Notes: generated by a model from the sequence alone, not told the origin. Positions 18,728 to 27,208 are shown, numbered from the stretch's first letter. The stretch is DNA of 64,000 nt from Hyphomicrobiales bacterium (GCA_022842205.1 JALHQA010000005.1:145616-209615), one strand, 5' to 3'. Numbers and translations are program-made.

Positions 18728-19558
18728 TCAGTCAGCCCCTACCTCCGGTAATTTCAGCTTCAACTGGTCGATCACCCATCGCCAAGTACCGTCCGGCTGC
18801 CGGCGTGCAACCTCTAGGGAGAGCCCGCCACCCGGAGCCTGCGCGATCGTAACGGCGAGATCGCTGCCTTCGAGCTTCTGCACGACATCGGCCCCCGTGA
18901 ATTCCTTTTTCCGTTCGAGCAGGCTGTCGTAGAATTGCTGGATAGCGGTTCGGCCCCGAGACAGCCGTTCGCCGGCAGCCAGGGTCGCCTCGGTTTCGTA
19001 CAGATCGACCAATCCTTCGACGTCACCTGCGTTCGCACGGTCAGCGAAGAGGCGGACAAGATCCTCGGGGCTTGCCGCAGAGACGGGCGCTGTCTTCTCT
19101 GCCTGTACACCACGCTGGGACAGCAAGGCCCCTGCGCCGTCCGCGATACTTACGTTCACCGGAATTCCGCGCTTCACACTTTCGGAGACCGTGCAGAAGT
19201 CTTCGAACTGGCTCAGTGCCCGAGCGAGTTGTTCCTGGTGGGTAACCTCCATCGGCAGAACGATATCGACGTCCACTGCCTTTATACGCAGGCGGCCCTG
19301 TTCGTTTCGAACAGTCGATATCGCGACATTCGCTTTCAAACCATCGGCTGGTTGTCGATACTTGGTGAGCGCGAAAAACAGGCTTGCGCATAGGCAATTG
19401 GCAATACTCGCAGCAAGTAATTGCTCGGGACTAGGCCCCAGCCCTTCGCCGATCGGCTGTGGCTCGTCAGACTGCAACGGCACGGACACGCCGAAGTCGA
19501 TTAGGAACTGATAATTCCCAAGGTGCGAAAGCGTTACAGTCTGCAGATCCTCAGCCAC
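18728..19558 (-). CDS. OsmC-family protein fused to a SnoaL/NTF2-like domain
   Basis: Residues 1-140 are an OsmC/YhfA-type domain: GPSPEQLLAASIANCLCASLFFAL with the first conserved Cys and FEDFCTVSESVKRGIPVNVSI with the second. OsmC proteins are thiol-dependent peroxidases. After a linker (about 150-165), residues 165-276 form a SnoaL/NTF2-like domain (SPEDLVRLFADRANAGDVEGLVDLYETEATLA, RGRTAIQQFYDSLL, DGTWRWVIDQ). The join is in one uninterrupted frame. The domain pair suggests a peroxidase with a ligand-binding or catalytic partner, but the substrate is not evident. The gene lies 165 bp after the CBASS-like operon on the same strand and may be independent of it. Confidence 0.85.
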   Translation of the reverse strand: MAEDLQTVTLSHLGNYQFLIDFGVSVPLQSDEPQPIGEGLGPSPEQLLAASIANCLCASLFFALTKYRQPADGLKANVAISTVRNEQGRLRIKAVDVDIVLPMEVTHQEQLARALSQFEDFCTVSESVKRGIPVNVSIADGAGALLSQRGVQAEKTAPVSAASPEDLVRLFADRANAGDVEGLVDLYETEATLAAGERLSRGRTAIQQFYDSLLERKKEFTGADVVQKLEGSDLAVTIAQAPGGGLSLEVARRQPDGTWRWVIDQLKLKLPEVGAD

Positions 19559-19722
19559 CGTTCCTCCCTCGTCGGCTCATCTCCCTGGTTATAGGTGCTT
19601 GCTGCCCAGCAGCAAAAGCTTGGCCTCTGCCATGCGCACGAGCCCAGGGAAATGCACCCGGCCCAGGGGCAAACAGCTCGAGACCCTCCAGCCCGCGGCC
19701 GGGCTCAGCTGATCTCGAAAAA

Positions 19723-21201
19723 TCAGATTGCTTTCGCGCTGCCTGAAGGGGCGTCGATCAGTGTGGTATCGCACCCCACATCGCCGCTGACGATCTCAGA
19801 AGGCTCCGCGGAATAGTAATGTTTAACCGCGGAATGATTTCGAAGAACTTCAGGCCGATACTCCTCCTCGAGGTCGTAATGGAGGACCGGGCCCGATTCG
19901 AAACGCTCGATGACCGATTTATGAAGAGGGGCGTCTTCCGGCATCTTTCGAGCCTCCACCGGCCATTTGAACCCCATCTTCCCCCAAATGCCCGGAAACC
20001 CCTTCTTGCATTCATCGTGTTGAGGACCGTTGGCCGCGGGAAATACGCGCAGAACGGCGGGATCGATCTGGACAGGATGCGGCAGCTCGTTCAGCTGCTC
20101 GATCATCCAACTCAGCGAATTGTCCGATAGCCGCGATTCATTCTCCACATAGCTGCCGCCGATGTCGGAATGATTGCCGGCGAACCAGACTTGGCGAAGA
20201 AGCTCGGGTTCAGCGTCGGTACGATCCTTATCGTCTCCGTCATATTTCCACGACACTCTTTTGAAGTCAGCCCGCGCCTCGTCGATCGACAGCGCATGAC
20301 GGGCATATCCGACCCGCCGATCGAGTTTGTTATCGTAGAAGCGCATCGACCAGTCCGTAAGATAGAAGCGCTTTTTGTCGGGGTGATAACGCAAGTGTGT
20401 CCAAAGATAAGACGCGAGCGCGAGGCCTACCGGCACGCCGACGAAAAGACCCCACCAGGCTCGAAATTCCGTCCAGGATCCGGCGAGCGGCCAAGCTGCC
20501 AGAGCCCCGACACCGACGAGCCCGAGAAATCCCATTAGCGCGAGGGCGACGCGGACCCTCGGCGTAATGCCTAGCGCCGCGACGGAGTCGAATACGCCGA
20601 TGAAATAGGGGTACTGGTTCGCATGGCTTGCGTTGCCGGCCGCGTAATCAGTACGGAATTTCAGCATACGACGTTCACGGATTTCCTTGAAGGGATCACC
20701 TTCGATCGAAGCGCCCAACTGGTAAACTTCCTTGACAGCTTCGGCGGCGAGTGCCCTCACGGATTTAGGATCGTACCTGATGGGCTTTCCGTCCGGCATC
20801 TGCGTCGGTATTCCGCACATCGCCATCACCCCGGCTACGCAACGGATGGTGTAAGCCCCGCGGCTGAATCCGAAAAGATACACGCGATCGCCTGGCCGCC
20901 AGAGACTGATGATCGCCGCATAGCAGTCGATGATGTTTTCCGTGATGCCGAGCCCTGTCCCCGAAGAAACCATGTTCCGGATTCGTCGCGAGACGCTCAG
21001 TTTCAACTTTTCACCGTCCGTCTGCGAGCCAAGGCCCGGGTCGTAGAAGGCAGCCTGCAGAGAGGGATCGACGGCGGAATCGGGGCCACATCGCGTGGCA
21101 CGAAACAGCTTGTAGATATTGCTCCGCGTTTCGTCCGGCATAAGGCCACCGACCTGGCCGGTCCCGTCGGAGAAAATCAGAATGTTCTTCCCGTTTTTCA
21201 T
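19723..21201 (-). CDS. DUF2235 alpha/beta hydrolase with internal membrane hairpin (putative CBASS-linked effector)
   Basis: The ATG at 21201 overlaps the patatin stop (ATGA), giving 492 residues. DUF2235 signatures are present: IFSDGTGQ near the N-terminus, nucleophile elbow GFSRGAYTIR and the later WFAGNHSDIGGSY motif. DUF2235 proteins are serine hydrolases known chiefly as phospholipase-type toxins of type VI secretion systems. Two hydrophobic segments (MGFLGLVGVGALAAWPLAG and LFVGVPVGLALASYLW) sit between the catalytic motifs, so the protein probably inserts in the membrane. It is the last gene of the four-gene CD-NTase/E2/patatin operon, so a second lipid-attacking effector is a reasonable inference. 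Its activation is unknown. Confidence 0.82.
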   Translation of the reverse strand: MKNGKNILIFSDGTGQVGGLMPDETRSNIYKLFRATRCGPDSAVDPSLQAAFYDPGLGSQTDGEKLKLSVSRRIRNMVSSGTGLGITENIIDCYAAIISLWRPGDRVYLFGFSRGAYTIRCVAGVMAMCGIPTQMPDGKPIRYDPKSVRALAAEAVKEVYQLGASIEGDPFKEIRERRMLKFRTDYAAGNASHANQYPYFIGVFDSVAALGITPRVRVALALMGFLGLVGVGALAAWPLAGSWTEFRAWWGLFVGVPVGLALASYLWTHLRYHPDKKRFYLTDWSMRFYDNKLDRRVGYARHALSIDEARADFKRVSWKYDGDDKDRTDAEPELLRQVWFAGNHSDIGGSYVENESRLSDNSLSWMIEQLNELPHPVQIDPAVLRVFPAANGPQHDECKKGFPGIWGKMGFKWPVEARKMPEDAPLHKSVIERFESGPVLHYDLEEEYRPEVLRNHSAVKHYYSAEPSEIVSGDVGCDTTLIDAPSGSAKAI

Positions 21202-22250
21202 GATTTTTCTCCAAGCGAAGACGAAACAATCGGGCACGGCGTGAAGCGCTCTGCCGGCTCTGACAGGAAAGCGCGCGCGACGTCGCGTCCGGCGGCTTCG
21301 GCGAGAGATCTCGCCATCGCGGGCAGCTCGGTGCATGCCCGGCGATGGTCATCCAGCGGGATCGGCGTCTTGCTTTCGGGGGCGTCGACGCGAATCACCT
21401 GGTCCTTACCAACAAGCAGGTATGCCTGGCCGAGAGCGTTGAGGGACTGCGCACGCATGGCGGCCAGCAGCGCGTGCCGCCATTGGATGGCGCCGCCACG
21501 GCGCTTGGCGTCGTCGACGACGAAACTCGTCTCGCCGCAGCCGAGACTGAGAACATGAATCTGCCGCGGGTCGATTTCAAAGCAGCTCAGCGCATCCACG
21601 ACGGCATTCATCACGGGATTGTTCGCCCACAATCCGCCATCGACCATCACGTACCCGTTGTTCAGAAAGGCCTCGAAATAGGTCGGCGCCGCCGCCGTCG
21701 CCAACCCCACGCGGGTCATGCGCTCGAACCGGTCTTTGCGATAATCCGGGTGATGCGGGGTCTTGAAGAGCCAGGGTTCGCCGTGGGCGCCCTCGAAGGC
21801 GGGAATGACCAGCCTTTTCTGCGCTTCACCAAAAGTAGTCTCGCCAAAAATCCGCAGCAGTTCGCTCTCGAGGACACGGCTGTCGTAGACTGCGCGGCGG
21901 GTCCGGCGGAGGCCTCGAAACAACCCGCCCAGCTTCGACGCCGGAGGGAAGATGAGATGGCCGCGTTCGACATACACATCACGAATGTTCTTCGCTGTAA
22001 GGCCGTGGGCAAGGGCGAGGGCGATGATGCCACCTGTCGAGGTTCCCGCGATCATGTCGAAATGCGCTGAGATCGGCGATCCGCCGAGATAACGCTGCTC
22101 AAATTCCGTAAGGACGCTTGCGGGAAGAATGCCGCAGATGCCGCCCCCGTCGATCGACAGGATTCGAAACGGACGGTCGGCCGGCCACGGCTGCTTCACG
22201 CGCCGATGCTGAATGGTGCCGTCAGAACGGCGAGGAGGCACGTAATTCAT
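21198..22250 (-). CDS. Patatin-like phospholipase, probable CBASS effector (CapV-like)
   Basis: The start at 22250 overlaps the preceding E2 stop (ATGA), giving 350 residues. All three patatin landmarks are visible: oxyanion-hole motif SIDGGGICGILPA near residue 31, nucleophile elbow GTSTGG near residue 76, and catalytic DGGLWANNP near residue 210. CapV-type patatins in CBASS are switched on by cyclic nucleotides and degrade the inner membrane of the infected cell. The operon context with a CD-NTase supports that role. Downstream it is coupled to the DUF2235 hydrolase gene. Confidence 0.9.
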   Translation of the reverse strand: MNYVPPRRSDGTIQHRRVKQPWPADRPFRILSIDGGGICGILPASVLTEFEQRYLGGSPISAHFDMIAGTSTGGIIALALAHGLTAKNIRDVYVERGHLIFPPASKLGGLFRGLRRTRRAVYDSRVLESELLRIFGETTFGEAQKRLVIPAFEGAHGEPWLFKTPHHPDYRKDRFERMTRVGLATAAAPTYFEAFLNNGYVMVDGGLWANNPVMNAVVDALSCFEIDPRQIHVLSLGCGETSFVVDDAKRRGGAIQWRHALLAAMRAQSLNALGQAYLLVGKDQVIRVDAPESKTPIPLDDHRRACTELPAMARSLAEAAGRDVARAFLSEPAERFTPCPIVSSSLGEKS

Positions 22251-22711
22251 CTTGCTTCTCCTTGGCGGTTGGCGATGTGGCGACCTCCGCCTGTCCATTC
22301 CCCCGTGGCCCGCCAGCCTTCGTAGCAAGCAAGCCAGTCGTCGCTCCAAGGGAGCGTGGTTTCCGCGAGGAGATCAGAGGGCGACCATTCGCCGGCTTCC
22401 GGGTCGAAAAGGCAGAGGATCGGAAGGTTCGCACCGTCCCAGTAGACGTGCGGCAGCTTGCCCTCGGCGCTGTGCGACCGAGGTCGCAAGGGCGGCGAAA
22501 CGACCCGGACCTGCGGCTGATGCCGCATCGGATTCAAAATTTCGATTACCGCCGGCACCCGATAGAACACGGTGATTTCGAACGTCATGAGAAGCGGACG
22601 AAGAGTGCCGCGCCAGGCCGCCGTCCGGTCGTCGATCCGATGAACCTTGAACGTGGGCCAGCCCCGGCCAATTGCCGAGATCTGCTCATCAATCGACGGA
22701 ACGCGGCTCAC
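22247..22711 (-). CDS. Stand-alone E2-like conjugating protein of short type II CBASS
   Basis: GTG at 22711 overlaps the CD-NTase stop (GTGA) and has GGGAGG upstream, giving 154 residues; GTG at 22717 is an alternative. The sequence fits the E2 fold seen in CBASS Cap2 proteins: N-terminal FKVHR, a central LPHVYWDG..LPILCLFDP segment with the candidate catalytic Cys at residue 100, and a C-terminal TTLPWSDDWLACYEGWRATGEWTGGG pattern. No E1 (ThiF) or JAB gene is nearby, so this matches the E2-only CBASS variant. In such systems the E2 modifies the C-terminus of the CD-NTase and tunes signalling. The assignment rests on pattern recognition and context. Confidence 0.78.
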   Translation of the reverse strand: MSRVPSIDEQISAIGRGWPTFKVHRIDDRTAAWRGTLRPLLMTFEITVFYRVPAVIEILNPMRHQPQVRVVSPPLRPRSHSAEGKLPHVYWDGANLPILCLFDPEAGEWSPSDLLAETTLPWSDDWLACYEGWRATGEWTGGGRHIANRQGEAR

Positions 22712-23967
22712 TCCCACCGTCCTCCCATGAAGGTGTGAGGGCGGGCAGCCGCGGGTGCCGCCGCCGACGCGGCCGTGCCGATGCCGACCAGCTTCGGTGC
22801 GCTGGGCACGTACACCCCCCCGCGCGGCGTATAGCTCTGCTCGGAGTTCCGCACGGCCCGTCCCAGGCGATCATTGAGCTGCCGAATGGAGCGCGAAACG
22901 ACATGGCTTCCAAAACGCTCCCGCAGCCAATCCTGAAGATCCTCGAGCGTGACGTCGTTGCGCTTCAGGTACTCGATGCCGTCGGCCAGATCGTCGAGCG
23001 CCGTCGCGAACTCGTTCTGCTGAGCCACCGATTCCGGCCAGCGATCGGTAAAGCAGTCGTCCGGGAAAATCGGATTGCTCACGGCGAGTTTCTTTCCGTT
23101 GGAGCTGGCAGCGCGGATCGCGCGGGCAATCATTCGAGCCTGGCGGATCACCATGTCCGACAGCGAAGTACCCGGTGCCGCGGCGTGGCCCGCGAAGCAG
23201 GACATCATCACCGAAGGCGGGATACGGCCGGAAGTCTCGGCATAGAGGATGTTCCGGAACCGCTTCAGAAGCTGGAGCGCCACCGTCGCGGTGTTCTTGA
23301 CGACTAACGGAACCTGTTCGGGAACCTCGTCGACTTCGGCATCTGCCCGGACCTCGATGCCGTACACGTCATTGAACCTACGGCTGAATGCGTCGGCAAA
23401 ACGGCGCTCCAACGGCGTGCGGTCGCAATACCAGTCGCAGAACCCCCAGGCGTTCATCGCTACACGGTAGTGGCGCGACGGCGACTGGCCGGGATCGGCA
23501 TGGAAAATCGAGCTTTGACGCTCCGGCGTTCCTTCGGTCCGTTCGGCCGGGGAAACATCAAGATGCATACCGTCTGCGTAGCGAATCGTGACGCACCGGG
23601 TCTGTCGTTCCACCGCCTTCGCGGTCGGATAATCCTTCAGCGCCTGGAAAAGAAGGTCGAGGACTTCGTCGGGAGTTTCTTGTCCGGTGAGGAACAGCTC
23701 GGCGACGATGTCGAGATCGTACTCGTCATCGGTGCCGCGGTTTGAAATCGTCGCGTCGATCCGCATCGATCCCTGCGGATAAAAGCGGATAACGCGGTTT
23801 TTGAGAGGACTGCCCTCGCGCTCGGCGTAGGTGCTGACTGCTTCGTAACGGCCCGTGGCTTTGTCGTGCAGGGACGGGGGCAACTGAATGTTGATCGCGA
23901 TGCCGGCGAGCGCCGCGTCCACCGGATTTAGAAAGGGGTCGATACCGTCCTGGGCCGAGTACGTCAT
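22708..23967 (-). CDS. CD-NTase (cGAS/DncV-like nucleotidyltransferase) of CBASS
   Basis: The ATG at 23967 with a clear AGGAG site gives 419 residues. The nucleotidyltransferase core shows the SMODS active-site pattern: PQGSMRIDATI, then DEYDLDIVAEL with the two metal-binding Asp. Further on are MHLDVSPA and HYRVAMNAWGFCDWY, typical of bacterial CD-NTases. On phage infection such enzymes make cyclic di- or trinucleotides that activate effectors. The C-terminus is Ala/Pro-rich and ends PHTFMGGRWE, exposed for possible conjugation by the E2 encoded next. It is the first gene of the operon; the product nucleotide cannot be predicted here. Confidence 0.9.
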   Translation of the reverse strand: MTYSAQDGIDPFLNPVDAALAGIAINIQLPPSLHDKATGRYEAVSTYAEREGSPLKNRVIRFYPQGSMRIDATISNRGTDDEYDLDIVAELFLTGQETPDEVLDLLFQALKDYPTAKAVERQTRCVTIRYADGMHLDVSPAERTEGTPERQSSIFHADPGQSPSRHYRVAMNAWGFCDWYCDRTPLERRFADAFSRRFNDVYGIEVRADAEVDEVPEQVPLVVKNTATVALQLLKRFRNILYAETSGRIPPSVMMSCFAGHAAAPGTSLSDMVIRQARMIARAIRAASSNGKKLAVSNPIFPDDCFTDRWPESVAQQNEFATALDDLADGIEYLKRNDVTLEDLQDWLRERFGSHVVSRSIRQLNDRLGRAVRNSEQSYTPRGGVYVPSAPKLVGIGTAASAAAPAAARPHTFMGGRWE

Positions 23968-24052
23968 TGGTAACTCCTGTGGCTCGCGCGCAAAATGGTT
24001 GGCCATTGCCACCAGGGCGAGCATCAACGAGTAACCATCATCCGATGAAACT

Positions 24053-24089
24053 GATCCCAAATCAAGAACAATGTTCCCGTTCTGGGATC
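24053..24089. promoter_or_regulatory. Nested inverted repeats between CBASS and higBA, operator-like
   Basis: GATCCCA (24053-24059) and TGGGATC (24083-24089) form an outer inverted repeat. Inside it lies the perfect palindrome GAACAATGTTC (24066-24076). The site sits 39 bp upstream of higB and 86 bp upstream of the CD-NTase start, in the shared divergent control region. A TTGACA hexamer at 24098-24103 follows on the higB side. HigA-type antitoxins usually repress their own promoter at such palindromes. Confidence 0.6.
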
Positions 24090-24127
24090 GCTTTCTGTTG
24101 ACAGCCCGACTCAGCTAAGGCAGTGTG

Positions 24128-24448
24128 ATGCGTGTCATACGATTGGGCGCCCTGCAGGAGTATTGGAGCCGGCCAGGACGGCGGAACGCGGAGCAACCGC
24201 TAAAGGCCTGGTACGCCGAAGTCCGCCGTGCTGCGTGGAAGAGCCCGAACGACCTTAAAAGGGCGTACAGGTCTGCGAGCGTGCTCGCCGACAACAGAGT
24301 CGTATTCAACATTTGCGGAAATTCGCATCGGCTCGTTGTTCACCTGAACTACGAGCTGGGAATAGTTCTTGTGAAGTTCATCGGAACTCACGCCGAATAT
24401 GACGAAATTGATGCATCGTCTGTCGGTCGGAAGGAGAAGAAGAAATGA
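24128..24448 (+). CDS. higB: HigB-family mRNA interferase toxin
   Basis: The 106-residue protein starts at MRVIRLGALQEYW (ATG 24128; a GTG directly before it is also in frame). It has the RelE/HigB fold pattern: PLKAWYAEVRRAAWKSPNDLKRAYRSASVLADNRVVFNICGN, then HRLVVHLNYELGIVLVKFIGTHAEYDEID. HigB toxins cleave mRNA on translating ribosomes. The stop overlaps the antitoxin start by 4 nt, so both are translated together. Base composition is lower in GC than the housekeeping side, which supports acquisition. Confidence 0.9.
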   Translation: MRVIRLGALQEYWSRPGRRNAEQPLKAWYAEVRRAAWKSPNDLKRAYRSASVLADNRVVFNICGNSHRLVVHLNYELGIVLVKFIGTHAEYDEIDASSVGRKEKKK

Positions 24449-25608
24449 TTCGTCCGATACGGTCGGAAGCTGACTACTCCGCCAGCATTATGCGGCTAGA
24501 AGAACTTATGTCGGAAGAGATCACCGGGGAAGAAGCCGACGAACTCGATATTCTAGCGACTCTGATAGAAAGCTACGAAACTAAGCATTTTCCTGTCGAT
24601 TTGCCTTCCCCAGTTGAAGCCATTCGCTTTCGAATGGAGCAGGCTGAGTTACAGCCGAGGGACTTAGAACCTCTGATTGGGTCGCGTTCGCGCGTGTCTG
24701 AAGTGCTTTCTGGCGCGCGGCCTCTCACTGTGGAAATGATTAGAGCGCTCAGCCAGCACTTACGCATTCCTGCGGATGCTCTCATCAGGCCAGCCGCTGA
24801 GCCCAAAAATGTCAAACTTCAAGAGCCCGCCGTCGCCGTAAAAAATCAGCTATCGCGCTGGGGCGTTCTCAAAAAGGGCGAGACGTTTCACGAGTTTATT
24901 TCTCGCGCGTGTGGGGGACAGCCCGCAGCAGCTCTATTGCGGAAAACTAGAACTGAACGAACGGCCAAGATTGACGAAACCGCTTTGCACGCTTGGTGCG
25001 CGACCGTCACAATCCGGTCTTTCAAATGCAAAGTTGAACCCAATTTTTGTGCATCGTCATTGTCTATGGATGTCCTGCGCAACCTCGCCACGGTGAGTAG
25101 GAAAGCAAATGGAGTTGCGATGGTTCGACATGAACTGTCCCGCGTCGGCATCGCATTCGTCGTCCTACGACATCTTCCCGGCACGCACCTGGACGGTGCA
25201 GCCTTGCGCCGCCCCGATGGTACTCCAATTGTCGCACTTACTCTTCGACATGATCGTATAGACAATTTTTGGTTCACTCTCATGCACGAGCTGGCCCACG
25301 TGTGGAAGCACCTGTCGGATGATACCGTCGCAATTTTCGATGATCTTGAGCTCAACGTCGTCAACGACACGGAGAAAGAGGCTGACAAGATCGCGCAGTC
25401 GAGTCTGATCCCTAATGATCTCTGGCTTACGTTTGATTCAGGGCCGGACGCGACGTTAGAGGAGGTCAAAATACTAGCTAAAAAGGCGAAAGTTCATCCT
25501 GCGATCGTGGCTGGTCGCTGGCAACGCGAAAATAAAGACTACAGGAAGTTCTCGAAAATCTTGGGAAGAGGCGAGGTCCGATCGCACTTCGTGGATTGGG
25601 ACGCATGA
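24445..25608 (+). CDS. HigA-like antitoxin fused to ImmA/IrrE metallopeptidase
   Basis: The 387-residue protein has three parts. Residues 1-50 resemble the HigA N-terminus that binds toxin (IRPIRSEADYSASIMRLEELM). Residues 55-115 form a helix-turn-helix (LQPRDLEPLIGSRSRVSEVLSGARPLTVEMIRALSQHLRI). Residues 200-387 are an ImmA/IrrE (DUF955) zinc peptidase with HELAHVWKH and a downstream KEADKIAQ segment that supplies the third ligand. Such peptidases cleave repressors in phages and mobile elements. Fusion to an antitoxin could let the protein inactivate antitoxin or another repressor on a signal, which is inference. The gene overlaps higB by 4 nt. Confidence 0.88.
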   Translation: MIRPIRSEADYSASIMRLEELMSEEITGEEADELDILATLIESYETKHFPVDLPSPVEAIRFRMEQAELQPRDLEPLIGSRSRVSEVLSGARPLTVEMIRALSQHLRIPADALIRPAAEPKNVKLQEPAVAVKNQLSRWGVLKKGETFHEFISRACGGQPAAALLRKTRTERTAKIDETALHAWCATVTIRSFKCKVEPNFCASSLSMDVLRNLATVSRKANGVAMVRHELSRVGIAFVVLRHLPGTHLDGAALRRPDGTPIVALTLRHDRIDNFWFTLMHELAHVWKHLSDDTVAIFDDLELNVVNDTEKEADKIAQSSLIPNDLWLTFDSGPDATLEEVKILAKKAKVHPAIVAGRWQRENKDYRKFSKILGRGEVRSHFVDWDA

Positions 25609-25951
25609 CTTCCTCTCTCAAAGCCCACTTGCACGCGAAGGCTTGACACCAGTTGGGGGTCACGATCTCAAGCGTAATTATAGTCTGCGAGAGGCGCGCT
25701 TCCGGCCTGTCGCGTAAGGGGCGTTACGGAACCGATTGGCCTCTCCGTGGCCCCTCCTTCGGGAGGAGGTTGGGGGACCTCGATCAATCTGATGCGGCAT
25801 CCCGACAGTGGGCTTGGGAGATTGGTAGGCGCCGTATACGACGGGTATAATAATCCCGAGCTGTCGCCAGCTATTGCATCTATGGTGGACGGGGCTGATC
25901 AGCGATGTGCGACAAGGTGATCGTCTACACGGATGTCACGAATTCCGACGT
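25609..25951. other. Intergenic stretch between toxin-antitoxin and catabolic operons
   Basis: No gene, RNA or clear repeat is seen. A TTGACA hexamer occurs near 25642 without a well-placed -10 partner. Both flanking genes converge on this stretch. Confidence 0.5.
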
Positions 25952-27208
25952 CTACCGCCGTTCAAAGAAAAGGGTTTGCGGTGTCATCGAAGAGAGATGA
26001 AGCGCCCATGTCGCAAGCAGTTGAGCGCCTTTCGCGAGATGATCGGGCTCAGTAAACTCGGCCTCGTGATGACTTATTCCGTTTCGGCTGGGTACGAAAA
26101 GCATCGCCGCTGGGCACAAGCGCGAAATACGCACGGCGTCGTGTGTCGCACCCGACAGTAAACGTAGCCACGGAATATTCTGGCCGCGAAGCAAGCCTTC
26201 CAGTTTTGAGATTAAGTCCGGATCGAACACGATCGGGTCGGCGGTATAGAGAACTTCGTAACTCGCTGCGCAAGGATGCGTGGCTGAGTTTACAATTCCG
26301 GCGAGAACACTGTCAAAGGAGGCAAGAATCTCACGGCTGGGAGCGCGTACGTCGATTGTGAACACTACGTCCGACGGCACGGTGTTAATGGCCCCGGGCG
26401 AGACAATGAATCTGCCGACAGTGAACGGGAAGTCACCCTGCTTCGCGGTCCAGTCATCCAGTGCCTGGGCGATCTTGCGCGCGGCGACAAACGCGTCCTT
26501 CCTGAATTTGCGCAGCGTGGTTCCGGCATGCGCGCTCTCGCCACGTACATCGATCCTGTATTGCCGCATGCCCTGGACACCGGTGACGACGCCGACGACA
26601 GCGGATTCGGCCTCCAGCACCGGGCCTTGCTCGATATGCGCTTCGATATAGGCACCGATTGCCGGCGGGGGCAGAACTGGAACGTCGGGAAAACGTTCGA
26701 ACAAATTAATCAACGCACTTTCGACAGCGACACCCTTGTCGTCGCGTACCGCCACCGCCTCGTCGAGCGACAGAATTCCCGCATAGACCGAAGAGCCCAT
26801 CGTGGGCGGTGAGAACCGGCAGCCTTCCTCGTTCATCCATGACACCGCCATTACGGGATGCTTGGTCGGAACGGCGCTGTCTTCCAGAGTCTCAAGACAT
26901 TCGAGCGCCGCGATCACCCCGAACACCCCGTCGTAATTTCCGCCCGTCGGCTGGCTGTCGAGATGAGATCCCAGAGCAATGGGAAGCGCGTCCGGCGATG
27001 TACCGTCGCGACGGATAAAGAGGTTGCCGATTAAATCGTGCGAGCACCGGAACCCACGCGCGGATGCCCAATCCACAAGCTGGCGGCGTGCGGTTAGCTC
27101 CGCGGCCGACAGAGCCTGACGATCGACGCCGCCCTGTGCCGTGGCGCCGTACCGCGACATTGCCGCCAAGCGTTGCTGCAGCCTTTCGCTGTCGATCGTC
27201 AGCGTCAT
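25952..27208 (-). CDS. M20 family amidohydrolase (hydantoinase/carbamoylase type)
   Basis: The ATG at 27208 overlaps the previous stop codon (ATGA), giving 418 residues. The protein shows the dinuclear metal motifs of N-carbamoyl-L-amino-acid and allantoate amidohydrolases: SHLDSQPTGGNYDG, NEEGCRFSP and HIEQGPVLE. A dimerisation insert contains RGESAHAGTT. These enzymes release ammonia and CO2 from carbamoyl or ureido groups. It ends an eight-gene operon with a polar amino-acid type ABC importer, which points to uptake and breakdown of an N-carbamoyl, ureido or related amide. The specific substrate cannot be told from sequence. Confidence 0.9.
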   Translation of the reverse strand: MTLTIDSERLQQRLAAMSRYGATAQGGVDRQALSAAELTARRQLVDWASARGFRCSHDLIGNLFIRRDGTSPDALPIALGSHLDSQPTGGNYDGVFGVIAALECLETLEDSAVPTKHPVMAVSWMNEEGCRFSPPTMGSSVYAGILSLDEAVAVRDDKGVAVESALINLFERFPDVPVLPPPAIGAYIEAHIEQGPVLEAESAVVGVVTGVQGMRQYRIDVRGESAHAGTTLRKFRKDAFVAARKIAQALDDWTAKQGDFPFTVGRFIVSPGAINTVPSDVVFTIDVRAPSREILASFDSVLAGIVNSATHPCAASYEVLYTADPIVFDPDLISKLEGLLRGQNIPWLRLLSGATHDAVRISRLCPAAMLFVPSRNGISHHEAEFTEPDHLAKGAQLLATWALHLSSMTPQTLFFERR

